From contig CAJOFG010000140.1 of assembly GCA_905233965.1 (NCBI GenBank), positions 2,570-12,705 of the forward strand: 10,136 bases of DNA, in the 5' to 3' direction. The notes beneath the pieces are model-generated. The model did no database searches. It had not been told where the DNA came from and saw only the letters and a list, made by a program, of their open reading frames with translations. Shown here piece after piece: positions 1 to 7,130 of this stretch; positions within the stretch are counted from its first letter, which is position 1, and each line of letters starts with the position of its first letter. The stretch is from an uncultured Selenomonadaceae bacterium (lineage in GTDB: Bacteria > Bacillota > Negativicutes > Selenomonadales > Selenomonadaceae). The translations under genes and the position numbers were made by a program.

Positions 1-1628
1 GTAACGTGTTTTTGTTTGCAAGGATTGATGTCAATATCCGTTTCGCGGGAATTTTCGCCGACGATCATTCCCTCATAAACTTTTTGATTCGGTTCGATAA
101 ACATTATCCCTCTGTCCTGCAAATGATAAATCCCGTAGCCGGTAGTGTCGCCCGCCTCGAAGGCAACCAAACTTCCGCGCGAACGTCCGGGAATGTCGCC
201 TTTGTAAGGAGCGTAACCGTGAAAAACGTGATTCATGATTCCGTTGCCCTTCGTACTCGTCAAAAGTTCGGAACGGAAACCGATTAAACCGAGCGCCGGA
301 ATTAAAAAGTTCAGCCGCATATAACCGGCAATTTCGCTCATGTCAACCGTTTCCGCCTTTCTGCGACCGAGCGACTCCATAACCGTGCCGACGTATTCTT
401 GCGGGACTTCGACGGTTAAATTTTCAATCGGCTCAAGTTTTTTTCCGTCAACAATTTTGTAAACGACTTCCGGCTTTCCGATTTGCATTTCGTAACCTTC
501 GCGGCGCATCGTTTCAATCAAAATGGAAAGATGAAGTTCGCCGCGCCCGCTGACTTTGAACACGTCCGCGGAATCCGTTTCTTCGACGCGCAAGGCAACA
601 TTTGTTTCCGCCTCTTTGAAAAGTCTGTCGCGAATGTGCCGGCTTGTTACGAATTGTCCTTCGCGCCCGGCAAGAGGACTTGTGTTTACTCCGAAAGTCA
701 CGCTCAAAGTCGGTTCGTCAACTCTGATGCCCGGCAACGCTTCCGGATTTTCCGCATCGGCAACAGTGTCACCGATTGAAACGTCACTCAATCCGGTAAG
801 TGCGACAATTTCTCCGGCGACGGCTTCCGGCGTTTCGACCCGGTTCAATCCGTCGTAGGTGAAAACTTTTCCGACTTTGACTTTTTTGGTTTCGTTCTCA
901 CTTATGAGCGCGATGACTTCACCGGATTTAATTTTCCCGCGATGAATTTTTCCAATCGCAATTCTTCCGACGTAATCGTCCGCCTCCAAAGTCGTGACGA
1001 CCATTTGCAAAGGCGCGTCCGGATCTCCTTCCGGTGCCGGCATTTCTGCGATAATCGTATCCATGAGCGGCTTTAAATCTTTGCCTTCCTCGTCCGGAGT
1101 TTTTTTTGCAATTCCGGCTTTCGCCGCCGTGTAAATCACCGGGAAATCAAGTTGTTCGTCGTCCGCGTCCAACTCCATGAAAAGTTCAAGGACTTCATCT
1201 TCGACTTCCGCAATTCGTGCGTCCGGTCTGTCGATTTTATTTATAACGACAATCGGTTTTAATTTATGCTCCAATGCTTTGCGGAGAACGTATTTTGTTT
1301 GCGGCATGGGTCCTTCAAACGCATCGACCAAAAGCAAAACGCCGTCCACCATGTTTAAAACACGTTCGACTTCGCCGCCGAAATCCGCGTGACCGGGAGT
1401 ATCGACGATATTTATTTTCACGCCTTCGTAAAAGATTGCCGTGTTCTTTGACAAAATTGTTATGCCGCGCTCGCGTTCCAAATCGCCGGAATCCATGACG
1501 CGCTCGGCGACCTGTTCATTCTTCCGGAAAATGTGACTTTGTTTGAGCATGGCATCGACCAAAGTCGTTTTCCCGTGATCGACGTGAGCGATTATCGCGA
1601 TATTTCTTCTCTCAGAATTTTTTTCCAT
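1..1628 (-). CDS. typA: TypA/BipA ribosome-associated translational GTPase (3' end cut by window)
   Basis: The translation is an EF-G-like GTPase that binds ribosomes and acts in 50S assembly and stress or cold adaptation. Visible G motifs are HVDHGKTT at residues 15-22 (P-loop), RGIT at 54-57 (switch I), DTPGHAD at 76-82 (switch II) and NKID at 130-133. The switch I context, DSGDLERERGITILSKNT, is characteristic of TypA/BipA and separates it from EF-G and LepA. Beta-barrel, EF-G III-like and V-like regions follow, ending in the TypA-typical stretch NGIMNHVFHGYAPYKG and GSLVAFEAG. About 542 codons are present; the family is about 605-615 residues, so roughly the last 60-70 residues (the C-terminal domain) lie beyond base 1. 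The start at 1628 is chosen because AAGGAGG lies at 1640-1646 and the conserved N-terminus follows directly. It is divergent from the MFS gene. Identification is from motifs seen plus family knowledge. Confidence 0.97.
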   Translation of the reverse strand, partial: MEKNSERRNIAIIAHVDHGKTTLVDAMLKQSHIFRKNEQVAERVMDSGDLERERGITILSKNTAIFYEGVKINIVDTPGHADFGGEVERVLNMVDGVLLLVDAFEGPMPQTKYVLRKALEHKLKPIVVINKIDRPDARIAEVEDEVLELFMELDADDEQLDFPVIYTAAKAGIAKKTPDEEGKDLKPLMDTIIAEMPAPEGDPDAPLQMVVTTLEADDYVGRIAIGKIHRGKIKSGEVIALISENETKKVKVGKVFTYDGLNRVETPEAVAGEIVALTGLSDVSIGDTVADAENPEALPGIRVDEPTLSVTFGVNTSPLAGREGQFVTSRHIRDRLFKEAETNVALRVEETDSADVFKVSGRGELHLSILIETMRREGYEMQIGKPEVVYKIVDGKKLEPIENLTVEVPQEYVGTVMESLGRRKAETVDMSEIAGYMRLNFLIPALGLIGFRSELLTSTKGNGIMNHVFHGYAPYKGDIPGRSRGSLVAFEAGDTTGYGIYHLQDRGIMFIEPNQKVYEGMIVGENSRETDIDINPCKQKHV

Positions 1629-1659
1629 AAAAATTTTTTCCTCCTTCGTTACACCGGAT

Positions 1660-1688
1660 ATTTTATATCGCCGGGAAAACTTTTTCAA
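1660..1688 (-). promoter_or_regulatory. Predicted sigma70-type promoter of typA
   Basis: Read on the minus strand: -35 TTGAAA at 1688-1683 (5/6 match), a 17-bp spacer, and -10 TAAAAT at 1665-1660 (5/6). The -10 lies inside a perfect small palindrome, GATAT-TTT-ATATC (1657-1669). The leader to the start codon is about 25-30 nt and contains the AAGGAGG ribosome binding site. The -35 box abuts the palindrome shared with the divergent transporter promoter. Prediction from sequence only. Confidence 0.6.
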
Positions 1689-1719
1689 GTGTTGACACTT
1701 TCCCGACTGTGTGTAATAG
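1687..1719 (+). promoter_or_regulatory. Predicted promoter of the MFS gene with palindromic -35 region
   Basis: A perfect -35 TTGACA (1692-1697) is embedded in a 14-bp palindrome, AAGTGT-TG-ACACTT (1687-1700). The best-placed -10 is TAATAG (1714-1719, 16-bp spacer), which matches the consensus poorly, so activation or repression at this site is conceivable. TGTAAT at 1712-1717 matches better, but its spacer would be only 14 bp. The palindrome overlaps both this -35 and the edge of the typA -35, so a protein bound there could affect both genes. The same GTGTTGACAC core recurs at 9917-9926. Confidence 0.5.
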
Positions 1720-1743
1720 TTACCGGCGGGAGGAATTTTTTTT

Positions 1744-2919
1744 ATGGTAAGACAAAAACATTTATCTCATTCGGCAATGATAACGTTCATAACCTTTATG
1801 AATATGTTCATTCCGCTTTCAACCGATATGTATTTGCCGGCACTGCCGGAAATGGGAAAATATTTTTCGACGAACGAATTTTTGGTCGGCTTGACGCTGA
1901 CGGTATTTTTTTTCGTCTTTGCGGTAAGCATCGTTTTGTTCGGACCGTTGAGCGACAAATACGGAAGGAAACCGGTTTTGATTTTCGGCTCGGTGATTTA
2001 CACGGTCGCGTCGTTGAGTTGTGCGTTTTCGCCGGACATTTATTTCTTGATAGTCGGAAGATTTTTTCAAGCTCTGGGTTCCGGCGCGGTGATAACCGTT
2101 TCAACCGCGCTGATAAAAGATTCTTTTCGCGGAAAAATTTTGACGAAAATTTTGGCAATCACTCAAGCTTTGGGAGTCATCGCACCGATGGCGGCTCCTC
2201 TGGTCGGCGGCTTTTTGTTGCGATTCACTTCATGGCACGGAGCATTTTACGCGCTGGCTTTTTTGGGTGCGATAAATTTATTTCTCGCCTGCCTGTTGAC
2301 GGAAACGTTGCCGAAAGAAAAACGCTACGAAGGAAAAATTTTGCAATCTCTCTCGCTCCTCGTCGAACTTGGAAAGAAAACTCACTTCATGTTGATTTTG
2401 ATAATGTTCGCAATTTTGTCCGCGCCGTACATGGCATATTTAAGCGCGTCGTCGTTCGTCTACGTCGAATATTTTTCGCTGACGGCTCAGGAATACAGTT
2501 ATTTTTTCGCGGTGAACTCCGCCGCGTCGATAGCCGGTCCGATGATTTATTTGCGGCTGAAAACTTCGGTATCCGATCAAACTTTGATGAAGTTGACTTT
2601 TTTGACGGCGTTTACAAGCGGGTTGCTCGTCCTTGTGCCGGGACATTTGAATGAGTTTGCGTTTTTGTTTTCGTTCCTGCCGTTCACGGTTATCGGCGCG
2701 GTTGTTCGTCCGTTCGCGATGGAAGTTTTGCTGAACAAAGTTAAAGAAAATGCCGGTACCGCGTCCTCCATGATAAATTTTGTGCCGACACTGTTCGGAA
2801 GTTTCGGAATGATGCTGGGGACTTTGCCTTGGGGCGATTTTATTTTGGGATTGGGTTTAATAATGCTGGTTGCAACCGCGCTGTCATTTTCGATTTTTAA
2901 ATTCGTCGGGAAGATTTAG
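1744..2919 (+). CDS. Bcr/CflA-type MFS multidrug efflux transporter
   Basis: A 391-residue inner-membrane protein, the normal length for the 12-helix Bcr/CflA (DHA1) branch of the major facilitator superfamily; members export drugs or small metabolites by proton antiport. STDMYLPALPEM at 26-37, at the end of TM1, is a hallmark of this branch. Motif A is GPLSDKYGRKP (67-77) between TM2 and TM3. GRFFQALGSG (105-114) is the TM4 motif B region, and APMAAPLVGG (147-156) is the TM5 antiporter motif C region. AGTASSM (337-343) matches the Bcr-type AGTASS box in the C-half. The start is supported by GGGAGGA at 1728-1734. The stop TAG is made jointly by TA of the target site and the first G of the inserted element downstream. 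The gene is alone in its unit; the substrate cannot be inferred. Confidence 0.9.
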   Translation: MVRQKHLSHSAMITFITFMNMFIPLSTDMYLPALPEMGKYFSTNEFLVGLTLTVFFFVFAVSIVLFGPLSDKYGRKPVLIFGSVIYTVASLSCAFSPDIYFLIVGRFFQALGSGAVITVSTALIKDSFRGKILTKILAITQALGVIAPMAAPLVGGFLLRFTSWHGAFYALAFLGAINLFLACLLTETLPKEKRYEGKILQSLSLLVELGKKTHFMLILIMFAILSAPYMAYLSASSFVYVEYFSLTAQEYSYFFAVNSAASIAGPMIYLRLKTSVSDQTLMKLTFLTAFTSGLLVLVPGHLNEFAFLFSFLPFTVIGAVVRPFAMEVLLNKVKENAGTASSMINFVPTLFGSFGMMLGTLPWGDFILGLGLIMLVATALSFSIFKFVGKI

Positions 2920-3047
2920 GGCGTGTCGGTAAAGACGAACGCACGCCGATAACGGTTATTTTTCCGTCCGGACTTTGTCAAAATTTCTTGAAATATGTAC
3001 GATATTCCTGCGAAATTGTCGCACATTCTTACTTTACCAACACACCC
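2919..3047. mobile_element. 129-bp TIR element (MITE-like) inserted at the MFS stop codon
   Basis: The ends are 16-bp inverted repeats. The left arm is GGGCGTGTCGGTAAAG (2919-2934). The right arm (3032-3047), read in reverse complement, is GGGTGTGTTGGTAAAG, giving 14/16 identity with both differences being C/T transitions. TA flanks each side (2917-2918 and 3048-3049), as expected for a duplicated TA target. It is too short to encode a transposase. Removing the element plus one TA restores ATT TAA AAA, giving the transporter a normal TAA stop at the same codon. On the minus-strand transcript the two mismatches become G-U pairs, so the arms could form a continuous stem. Inside are GTCCGGAC and ATAAC-G-GTTAT mini-palindromes. 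This is consistent with a non-autonomous relative of a TA-targeting insertion sequence (IS630/Tc1 or some IS5-group families); which family is not resolved. Confidence 0.65.
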
Positions 3048-3080
3048 TAAAAAAATCTTTTGAGTACTGTTTTTGCAAAT

Positions 3081-3117
3081 AAAAAACCCGGCGCGAACAT
3101 CGCCGGGAATTTTATTT
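3081..3117. terminator. Bidirectional intrinsic terminator between MFS and MCP genes
   Basis: The stem is CCCGGCG (3087-3093) with CGCCGGG (3101-3107) and a 7-nt loop. On the minus strand it is followed by six U residues and then AUUU, an excellent terminator about 30 nt past the chemoreceptor stop codon. On the plus strand it is followed by AATTTTATTTT, so it can also stop transcription from the transporter. The inserted 129-bp element lies between the transporter and this hairpin. Confidence 0.85.
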
Positions 3118-3135
3118 TGCGAATTGTATTGTCGA

Positions 3136-5190
3136 TTAAATTTTGAATTGCGCGATTGTGGTTTGCATATCGGTTGCAAGATTTGCAAGGGCTTGTGATG
3201 CGGCGGCAATTTCTTCGTTCGACGCGGATTGAGTTTCCGTAGCGGAAGAAATTGTTTTCGTCCGGTCTTCGGTCGCCCGGCTGGATTCGTCGATTGACGC
3301 GGTGACGGCAACAATATTTTCCGCGCCGTCCGTAACCGTCTTTACCGAATTGTTTATGCCGCTTATTTCCTCTTTTATTCCGTCAACCATAGCCATAATT
3401 TCTTTGAACCGGATACCGACTTCGCGAATGGCTTCCGTGCCGGCTTTAACGTCATCCGTACCGGCTTTCATGGAAGTGACCGCCTCTTCCGTCGCGGCTT
3501 GAATACTTTCGATACGGGTACGAATTTGTTCTGCGGATTCCTGCGACGCGGTTGCAAGTTTGCGAACTTCTTCAGAAACGACAGCAAAACCTCTGCCGTG
3601 TTCGCCGGCGCGTGCCGCCTCAATCGCGGCGTTCAATGCAAGCAAATTCGTTTGGTCGGAGATGTCGGAAATTGCCGCGACGATTTGTCCGATTTGTTTT
3701 GAATTTTCGCCGAGCCTTTCGACAACTTCGGCGGACGCGAGAACGGATTTTTCGATACTGTTCATCTTTGCGACGGCCTCTTCCATGAGCGTCGAACCGT
3801 TCCTTGCCGCCTCTGCGGTTTTTTCGGAAGTCGCCGTGACATTTTTTGCCTTGTCCGCCATGACTTGAATGTCGCTTGAAACCAAGTCGATACTGTTTTT
3901 CGCCGTTTCAATATTTCTCATCTGGTCTGTAATGTCCGCGCTGACTTCGCTGACCGTCGCCGCAACATTGACGGACGCGTCCGCCGATTGTTGAGCGGAG
4001 GCTGTCAACTCTTCTGAAGATGCGGCAACCTGTTCGGAAGTCGTCGCCATCTTCGTTATCAAATTTCTTAAATTTTTACTCATGTTGTTGAAGGCGAATG
4101 TCAGACTGCCTATCTCGTCATCGGATTTGACTTCAAGCTGTTCGATTCTCAAATCGCCGTCGGCAAGTTTCGTCGCGAAAGTTTTCAGCTTGTTGAGTGA
4201 ACGGGAAATTCCGGTCGCCTGAGCAATGACACTGCCGATACAGAGCAAAAGAGTTATGACGCAGACGACAATCATAATTTTGGTGAGGGTTGAAACCGGC
4301 TCGTTAATTTCGGCGGTCGGTATGTAAATTATCATTTTCCAATCGACGCCGGGAACAGTCGCGTAGTACAAAGTGTAGTCGTCGAAAATGTCTTTGCCGG
4401 TCAAGTTCGCCAAAATTCTTGTGCCGGCATCCGCAAGAGATTTATTTTCGTCGCCGGTTATCTTCAACTGATTTTCAACTTTCGATTTATCTTCGGTGTG
4501 AATGTAGGTACCGTCTTTGGTAACCAACATTGCGCGACCGCCTTCGCCGATTTTTATTCCGCCTGTCAATTCTTCGACGGCTTGCAAATTCAAATCGACG
4601 GTGACGCAACCGATAAATTTTCCGCCTTTGTCAAAAATCGGCGCGGAGCAACTTGCCATTATCGTTCCGGAAGTCGAATCATAATAGGGGTCGGTTATAA
4701 TGCCGCCGGGCTTGCCGAGTGACTTTGCATTTTTGTAATATTCCTGATTGAAATAATTGTATTGCTCGTTGCTGTATTCGTAAGTTTCGGCAATTTGTCC
4801 GCCTTCGCGATACCAATAAGGTCCGACAAATTTTTGCGCGGCATTGAACGCGAACGGCTCAAACCAAATTCCGGCTCCGTAATAGAGGTCGTCGGAAAGA
4901 ATTGTTTTGGAAAAAATTTCTTTGTAATGTTCCATGTTGCCGCCTTGATAAGTCGCGCCGACGACTGCCGCCAAACCGGTTGCCGTCGAACGTGCCATAT
5001 CAAGTTTTTCGTTAATGTAATTTACGTTCGCTTTGAGTTCGGCGTTCATCGTTTGTTCGACTTGCGTGTCGATGATGTCGCCGGAAAAATAAGCTGACAC
5101 GCCGGTTAAAATAATTACTCCGAGTACCACGAAAGGAAGTATCCCCAAAAGTAATTTTTCCCTGATTCCAAATTTTTTTTCGCCCGGCAT
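3136..5190 (-). CDS. Methyl-accepting chemotaxis protein with dCache sensor domain
   Basis: A 684-residue transmembrane chemoreceptor that senses an extracellular ligand and controls CheA kinase. TM1 is about residues 13-35. A dCache_1-type extracellular domain spans about 36-300, with the typical stretch PYWYREGGQ (124-132), [20 protein letters not shown] (166-185) and [13 protein letters not shown] (190-202). TM2 is about 304-326, HAMP about 327-380, and the cytoplasmic coiled-coil signalling domain about 385-680. Its conserved hairpin tip is [20 protein letters not shown] (509-528), continuing [18 protein letters not shown]. No C-terminal CheR/CheB-binding pentapeptide is seen; the protein ends IAQFKI. 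The open frame extends upstream, but the start at 5190 is chosen because GGAGG lies at 5199-5203, 8 nt away, followed by a proper basic N-terminus and TM1. No che genes are adjacent, so it is an orphan receptor. Its ligand is unknown, although dCache domains often bind amino acids, amines or organic acids. Confidence 0.95.
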   Translation of the reverse strand: MPGEKKFGIREKLLLGILPFVVLGVIILTGVSAYFSGDIIDTQVEQTMNAELKANVNYINEKLDMARSTATGLAAVVGATYQGGNMEHYKEIFSKTILSDDLYYGAGIWFEPFAFNAAQKFVGPYWYREGGQIAETYEYSNEQYNYFNQEYYKNAKSLGKPGGIITDPYYDSTSGTIMASCSAPIFDKGGKFIGCVTVDLNLQAVEELTGGIKIGEGGRAMLVTKDGTYIHTEDKSKVENQLKITGDENKSLADAGTRILANLTGKDIFDDYTLYYATVPGVDWKMIIYIPTAEINEPVSTLTKIMIVVCVITLLLCIGSVIAQATGISRSLNKLKTFATKLADGDLRIEQLEVKSDDEIGSLTFAFNNMSKNLRNLITKMATTSEQVAASSEELTASAQQSADASVNVAATVSEVSADITDQMRNIETAKNSIDLVSSDIQVMADKAKNVTATSEKTAEAARNGSTLMEEAVAKMNSIEKSVLASAEVVERLGENSKQIGQIVAAISDISDQTNLLALNAAIEAARAGEHGRGFAVVSEEVRKLATASQESAEQIRTRIESIQAATEEAVTSMKAGTDDVKAGTEAIREVGIRFKEIMAMVDGIKEEISGINNSVKTVTDGAENIVAVTASIDESSRATEDRTKTISSATETQSASNEEIAAASQALANLATDMQTTIAQFKI

Positions 5191-5222
5191 TTTTACGACC
5201 TCCAGTAATTTTTTTTCGCCAT

Positions 5223-5252
5223 ATGATAACACCCGGAAAATATATATTTCAA
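5223..5252 (-). promoter_or_regulatory. Predicted sigma70-type promoter of the chemoreceptor gene
   Basis: On the minus strand, -35 TTGAAA (5252-5247), an 18-bp spacer and -10 TATCAT (5228-5223) each match the consensus at 5 of 6 positions. This places the transcript start about 25 nt upstream of the start codon, just before the GGAGG site. I saw no convincing sigma28-like (TAAA-N15-GCCGATAA) flagellar promoter here, which is noteworthy for a chemotaxis gene. Confidence 0.6.
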
Positions 5253-5393
5253 GAAAATTTGTGAAAAAAATTATTGCCCGGTTTGTCGAAGGTGCAACAT
5301 GGCGTGGAAAAAATTTTTTTGATAGGGAAGGAATTACCGGGAAAAGAGCGAATTTTTCGGAAAATAATATTTGTGTGAGGAGTTGAAGAAAGA

Positions 5394-5702
5394 ATGAAAA
5401 AATTTTTATCCGTAATGTTTTTGTCGGCTGTTTTGATTTTTGCCGGCAACGGTTCGGTTGAAGCTCGTGAAGTTTATGTCGGAACTTACAGCGACGGCAC
5501 ACCGGTTTATTTGCTCGATGATTCGTTGGCGGGAGGCGGAAGTAACTTCACCTGCAGAGTCAGAGCCGGATACGATTACCTGAGGTACCATTTCTTCATG
5601 CGCGGCGGCAGTCCGTACTACACCAATTCCGAAGGCTATGAGGGCTATGTTTACGGCGGACAATCACCGGTTGCCGCAGCCATTTGGGAGTATGCGCACT
5701 GA
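5394..5702 (+). CDS. Small secreted protein of unknown function
   Basis: A 102-residue protein with a clear Sec signal peptide: basic MKK, a hydrophobic core at about 4-18, and a V-E-A cleavage site at 22-24 (cut before R25). The mature part of about 78 residues is rich in Tyr, Gly and Ser and has a single Cys in [17 protein letters not shown]. It ends with [20 protein letters not shown] and a helix-like AAAIWEYAH tail. It has no lipobox, no repeats and no enzymatic motif that I can name. GAGGAG at 5377-5382 is the ribosome binding site, 11 nt before ATG. A strong terminator follows directly, so it is its own transcription unit. I did not identify a clear -35/-10 pair in the 203-bp gap upstream (TAATAT at 5365-5370 is the best -10 candidate). 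It is a real gene by signal peptide, ribosome binding site and terminator; its function is not inferred. Confidence 0.82.
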   Translation: MKKFLSVMFLSAVLIFAGNGSVEAREVYVGTYSDGTPVYLLDDSLAGGGSNFTCRVRAGYDYLRYHFFMRGGSPYYTNSEGYEGYVYGGQSPVAAAIWEYAH

Positions 5703-5727
5703 CAACAACCAAAAATTCGGATACGAC

Positions 5728-5774
5728 AAAAAAATTTCCCGGCGTGTAACGAGTACGTCGGGAAAATTTTTTTT
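5728..5774 (+). terminator. Intrinsic terminator of the small secreted-protein gene
   Basis: The left arm TTTCCCGGCGT (5735-5745) pairs with ACGTCGGGAAA (5755-5765), an 11-bp stem with one G-U pair and a 9-nt loop. A run of eight T residues follows at 5767-5774, and an A run precedes it, so it may also work in reverse. The ~90 bases after it (5775-5863) hold no gene that I can support. Confidence 0.85.
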
Positions 5775-5863
5775 ACCGTGTCCCGGTCGGGTTTGTCTTC
5801 GGCGGCTTTGATTTTTTTTTGACATACTCGATTCTTAAAAACGTAAGTCTTCAATTATTTTTC

Positions 5864-5893
5864 CCGACAAAAAATTTTTTTACCCGGTATAAT
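5864..5893 (+). promoter_or_regulatory. Predicted promoter of ugd
   Basis: A perfect -10 TATAAT (5888-5893) lies 18 bp after CCGACA (5864-5869, 4/6 match to the -35 consensus). The transcript would start near 5900, giving a leader of about 27 nt that includes the GGAG ribosome binding site at 5915-5918. This position rules out the longer upstream in-frame start at 5819 for ugd. Confidence 0.65.
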
Positions 5894-5926
5894 GTCTGCC
5901 GTCAAAAAAATATCGGAGTTGAATTT

Positions 5927-7129
5927 ATGCAAAAAAAAATTACCGTCGCCGGTTTGGGTTACGTCGGATTGTCTCTGTCCGTTTTGTTGGCGCAAAAAAA
6001 TTTTGTGACAGCCGTCGATATTTCCGAAAAAAAAGTTGCACTCGTCAACACCCGGAAATCGCCTGTTGATGACGAGTACATAGAAAAATATTTCGCCGAA
6101 AAAAATTTAAATCTGACTGCGACAACGGAACCTGTTCCCGCATACCGTGACGCGGACTTTGTGATAATCGCCGTGCCGACGAATTACGAGCCGAAAAAAA
6201 ATTACTTCGACACTTCAGCCGTTCAATCGGTTATCGAAAAAATTTTTGAATCGAAGTCGAACGCCGCAATAATTATCAAAAGCACCGTGCCGGTCGGTTT
6301 CACGAAGTCTGTGCGCGAAAAATTTTCTTCCGACAAAATTTTTTTCAGTCCGGAATTTTTGCGCGAATCGAAAGCTTTGTACGACAACTTGTATCCGTCA
6401 AGAATAATCGTCGGGACTGACGAAAAACAAATTCAAACGGCGAGAGAGTTTGTAAAACTTTTGGCGGAAGGCGCGATTAAAAAAAATATTCCCGAACTTG
6501 TTACCGGATTGACCGAAGCCGAAGAGATAAAACTTTTCGCGAACACTTATCTGGCTTTGCGCGTCGCCTACTTCAACGAGTTGGACACTTACGCCGAGAT
6601 GAAAGGTTTGGACACCCGGCAAATAATCGAAGGCATTTGTCACGACAATCCTTCGTTCGGATACGGCGGTTATTGTCTGCCGAAAGACACGAAACAACTT
6701 TTGGCGAATTATCGCGACGTGCCGGAAAATTTGATTGAGGCGATAGTAAACAGCAACAGAACCCGGAAAGATTTTATCGCCGACAGAATTTTGGAATTCG
6801 TTTCGTACTCGCAGAACGAAAATTATTTTCCGGAACGCGAAAAAGAAATTATCGTCGGCGTTTATCGGCTCACCATGAAATCCGGCAGCGACAATTTCCG
6901 GCATTCGTCAATTCAGGGGATTATGAAACGAATCAAGGCGAAGGGTTTAACCGTCATCGTGTATGAACCTTCCTTGCCGGACGGCTCGACTTTTTTCGGA
7001 AGTAAAATCGTGAACGACATCGACGAATTTAAAAAACTCAGTCGGTGCATAATTACGAATCGTTACGATAAAATTTTGGACGACGTTGCAGAAAAAGTTT
7101 ACACCCGCGATCTTTTTCGCCGGGACTGA
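5927..7129 (+). CDS. ugd: UDP-glucose 6-dehydrogenase
   Basis: A 400-residue cytoplasmic enzyme that oxidises UDP-glucose to UDP-glucuronate with two NAD+, supplying precursors for capsule, exopolysaccharide or modified envelope glycans. The N-terminal Rossmann motif is GLGYVG (9-14), with the acidic residue that binds the adenosine ribose at D31 (TAVDIS). SPEFLRE (141-147) carries the catalytic glutamate region. K202 and N206 lie in [20 protein letters not shown], and the catalytic cysteine is C250 in [11 protein letters not shown]. The C-terminal UDP-binding domain completes the protein. Length and the [14 protein letters not shown] stretch match the short HasB/Ugd class. The start at 5927 is chosen for GGAG at 5915-5918 and the Rossmann start. 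Nine A residues follow ATGC (5931-5939, codons 2-4). No other sugar or capsule genes are adjacent. Its stop is one base from the stop of the convergent tetR, with no terminator hairpin between. Confidence 0.96.
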   Translation: MQKKITVAGLGYVGLSLSVLLAQKNFVTAVDISEKKVALVNTRKSPVDDEYIEKYFAEKNLNLTATTEPVPAYRDADFVIIAVPTNYEPKKNYFDTSAVQSVIEKIFESKSNAAIIIKSTVPVGFTKSVREKFSSDKIFFSPEFLRESKALYDNLYPSRIIVGTDEKQIQTAREFVKLLAEGAIKKNIPELVTGLTEAEEIKLFANTYLALRVAYFNELDTYAEMKGLDTRQIIEGICHDNPSFGYGGYCLPKDTKQLLANYRDVPENLIEAIVNSNRTRKDFIADRILEFVSYSQNENYFPEREKEIIVGVYRLTMKSGSDNFRHSSIQGIMKRIKAKGLTVIVYEPSLPDGSTFFGSKIVNDIDEFKKLSRCIITNRYDKILDDVAEKVYTRDLFRRD

Positions 7130-7130
7130 A

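Noticed and set aside
1533..2654. 373-residue plus-strand open frame across the typA start and most of the MFS gene
   Set aside because: It overlaps two well-supported genes in another frame, spans the divergent promoter region, and its Phe/Arg-rich translation has no domain; it is a composition shadow.
2916..3314. 132-residue minus-strand open frame reading through the 129-bp TIR element, considered as a transposase remnant
   Set aside because: Most of it is an out-of-frame reading of the chemoreceptor 3' end, and the part inside the element shows no DDE/transposase motif I can identify.
5191..5502. N-terminal extension of the chemoreceptor (about 104 extra residues in the same frame)
   Set aside because: The extension crosses the predicted promoter and the oppositely oriented small gene; GGAGG 8 nt before 5190 and a normal basic N-terminus plus TM1 set the start there.
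5818..5847. TTGACA at 5819-5824 as a ugd -35 box
   Set aside because: No acceptable -10 lies 16-18 bp downstream; the TATAAT at 5888-5893 pairs better with CCGACA at 5864-5869.
5819..5926. 36-residue upstream extension of ugd
   Set aside because: It contains the TATAAT promoter and lacks a ribosome binding site; the Rossmann fold begins right after the 5927 start.
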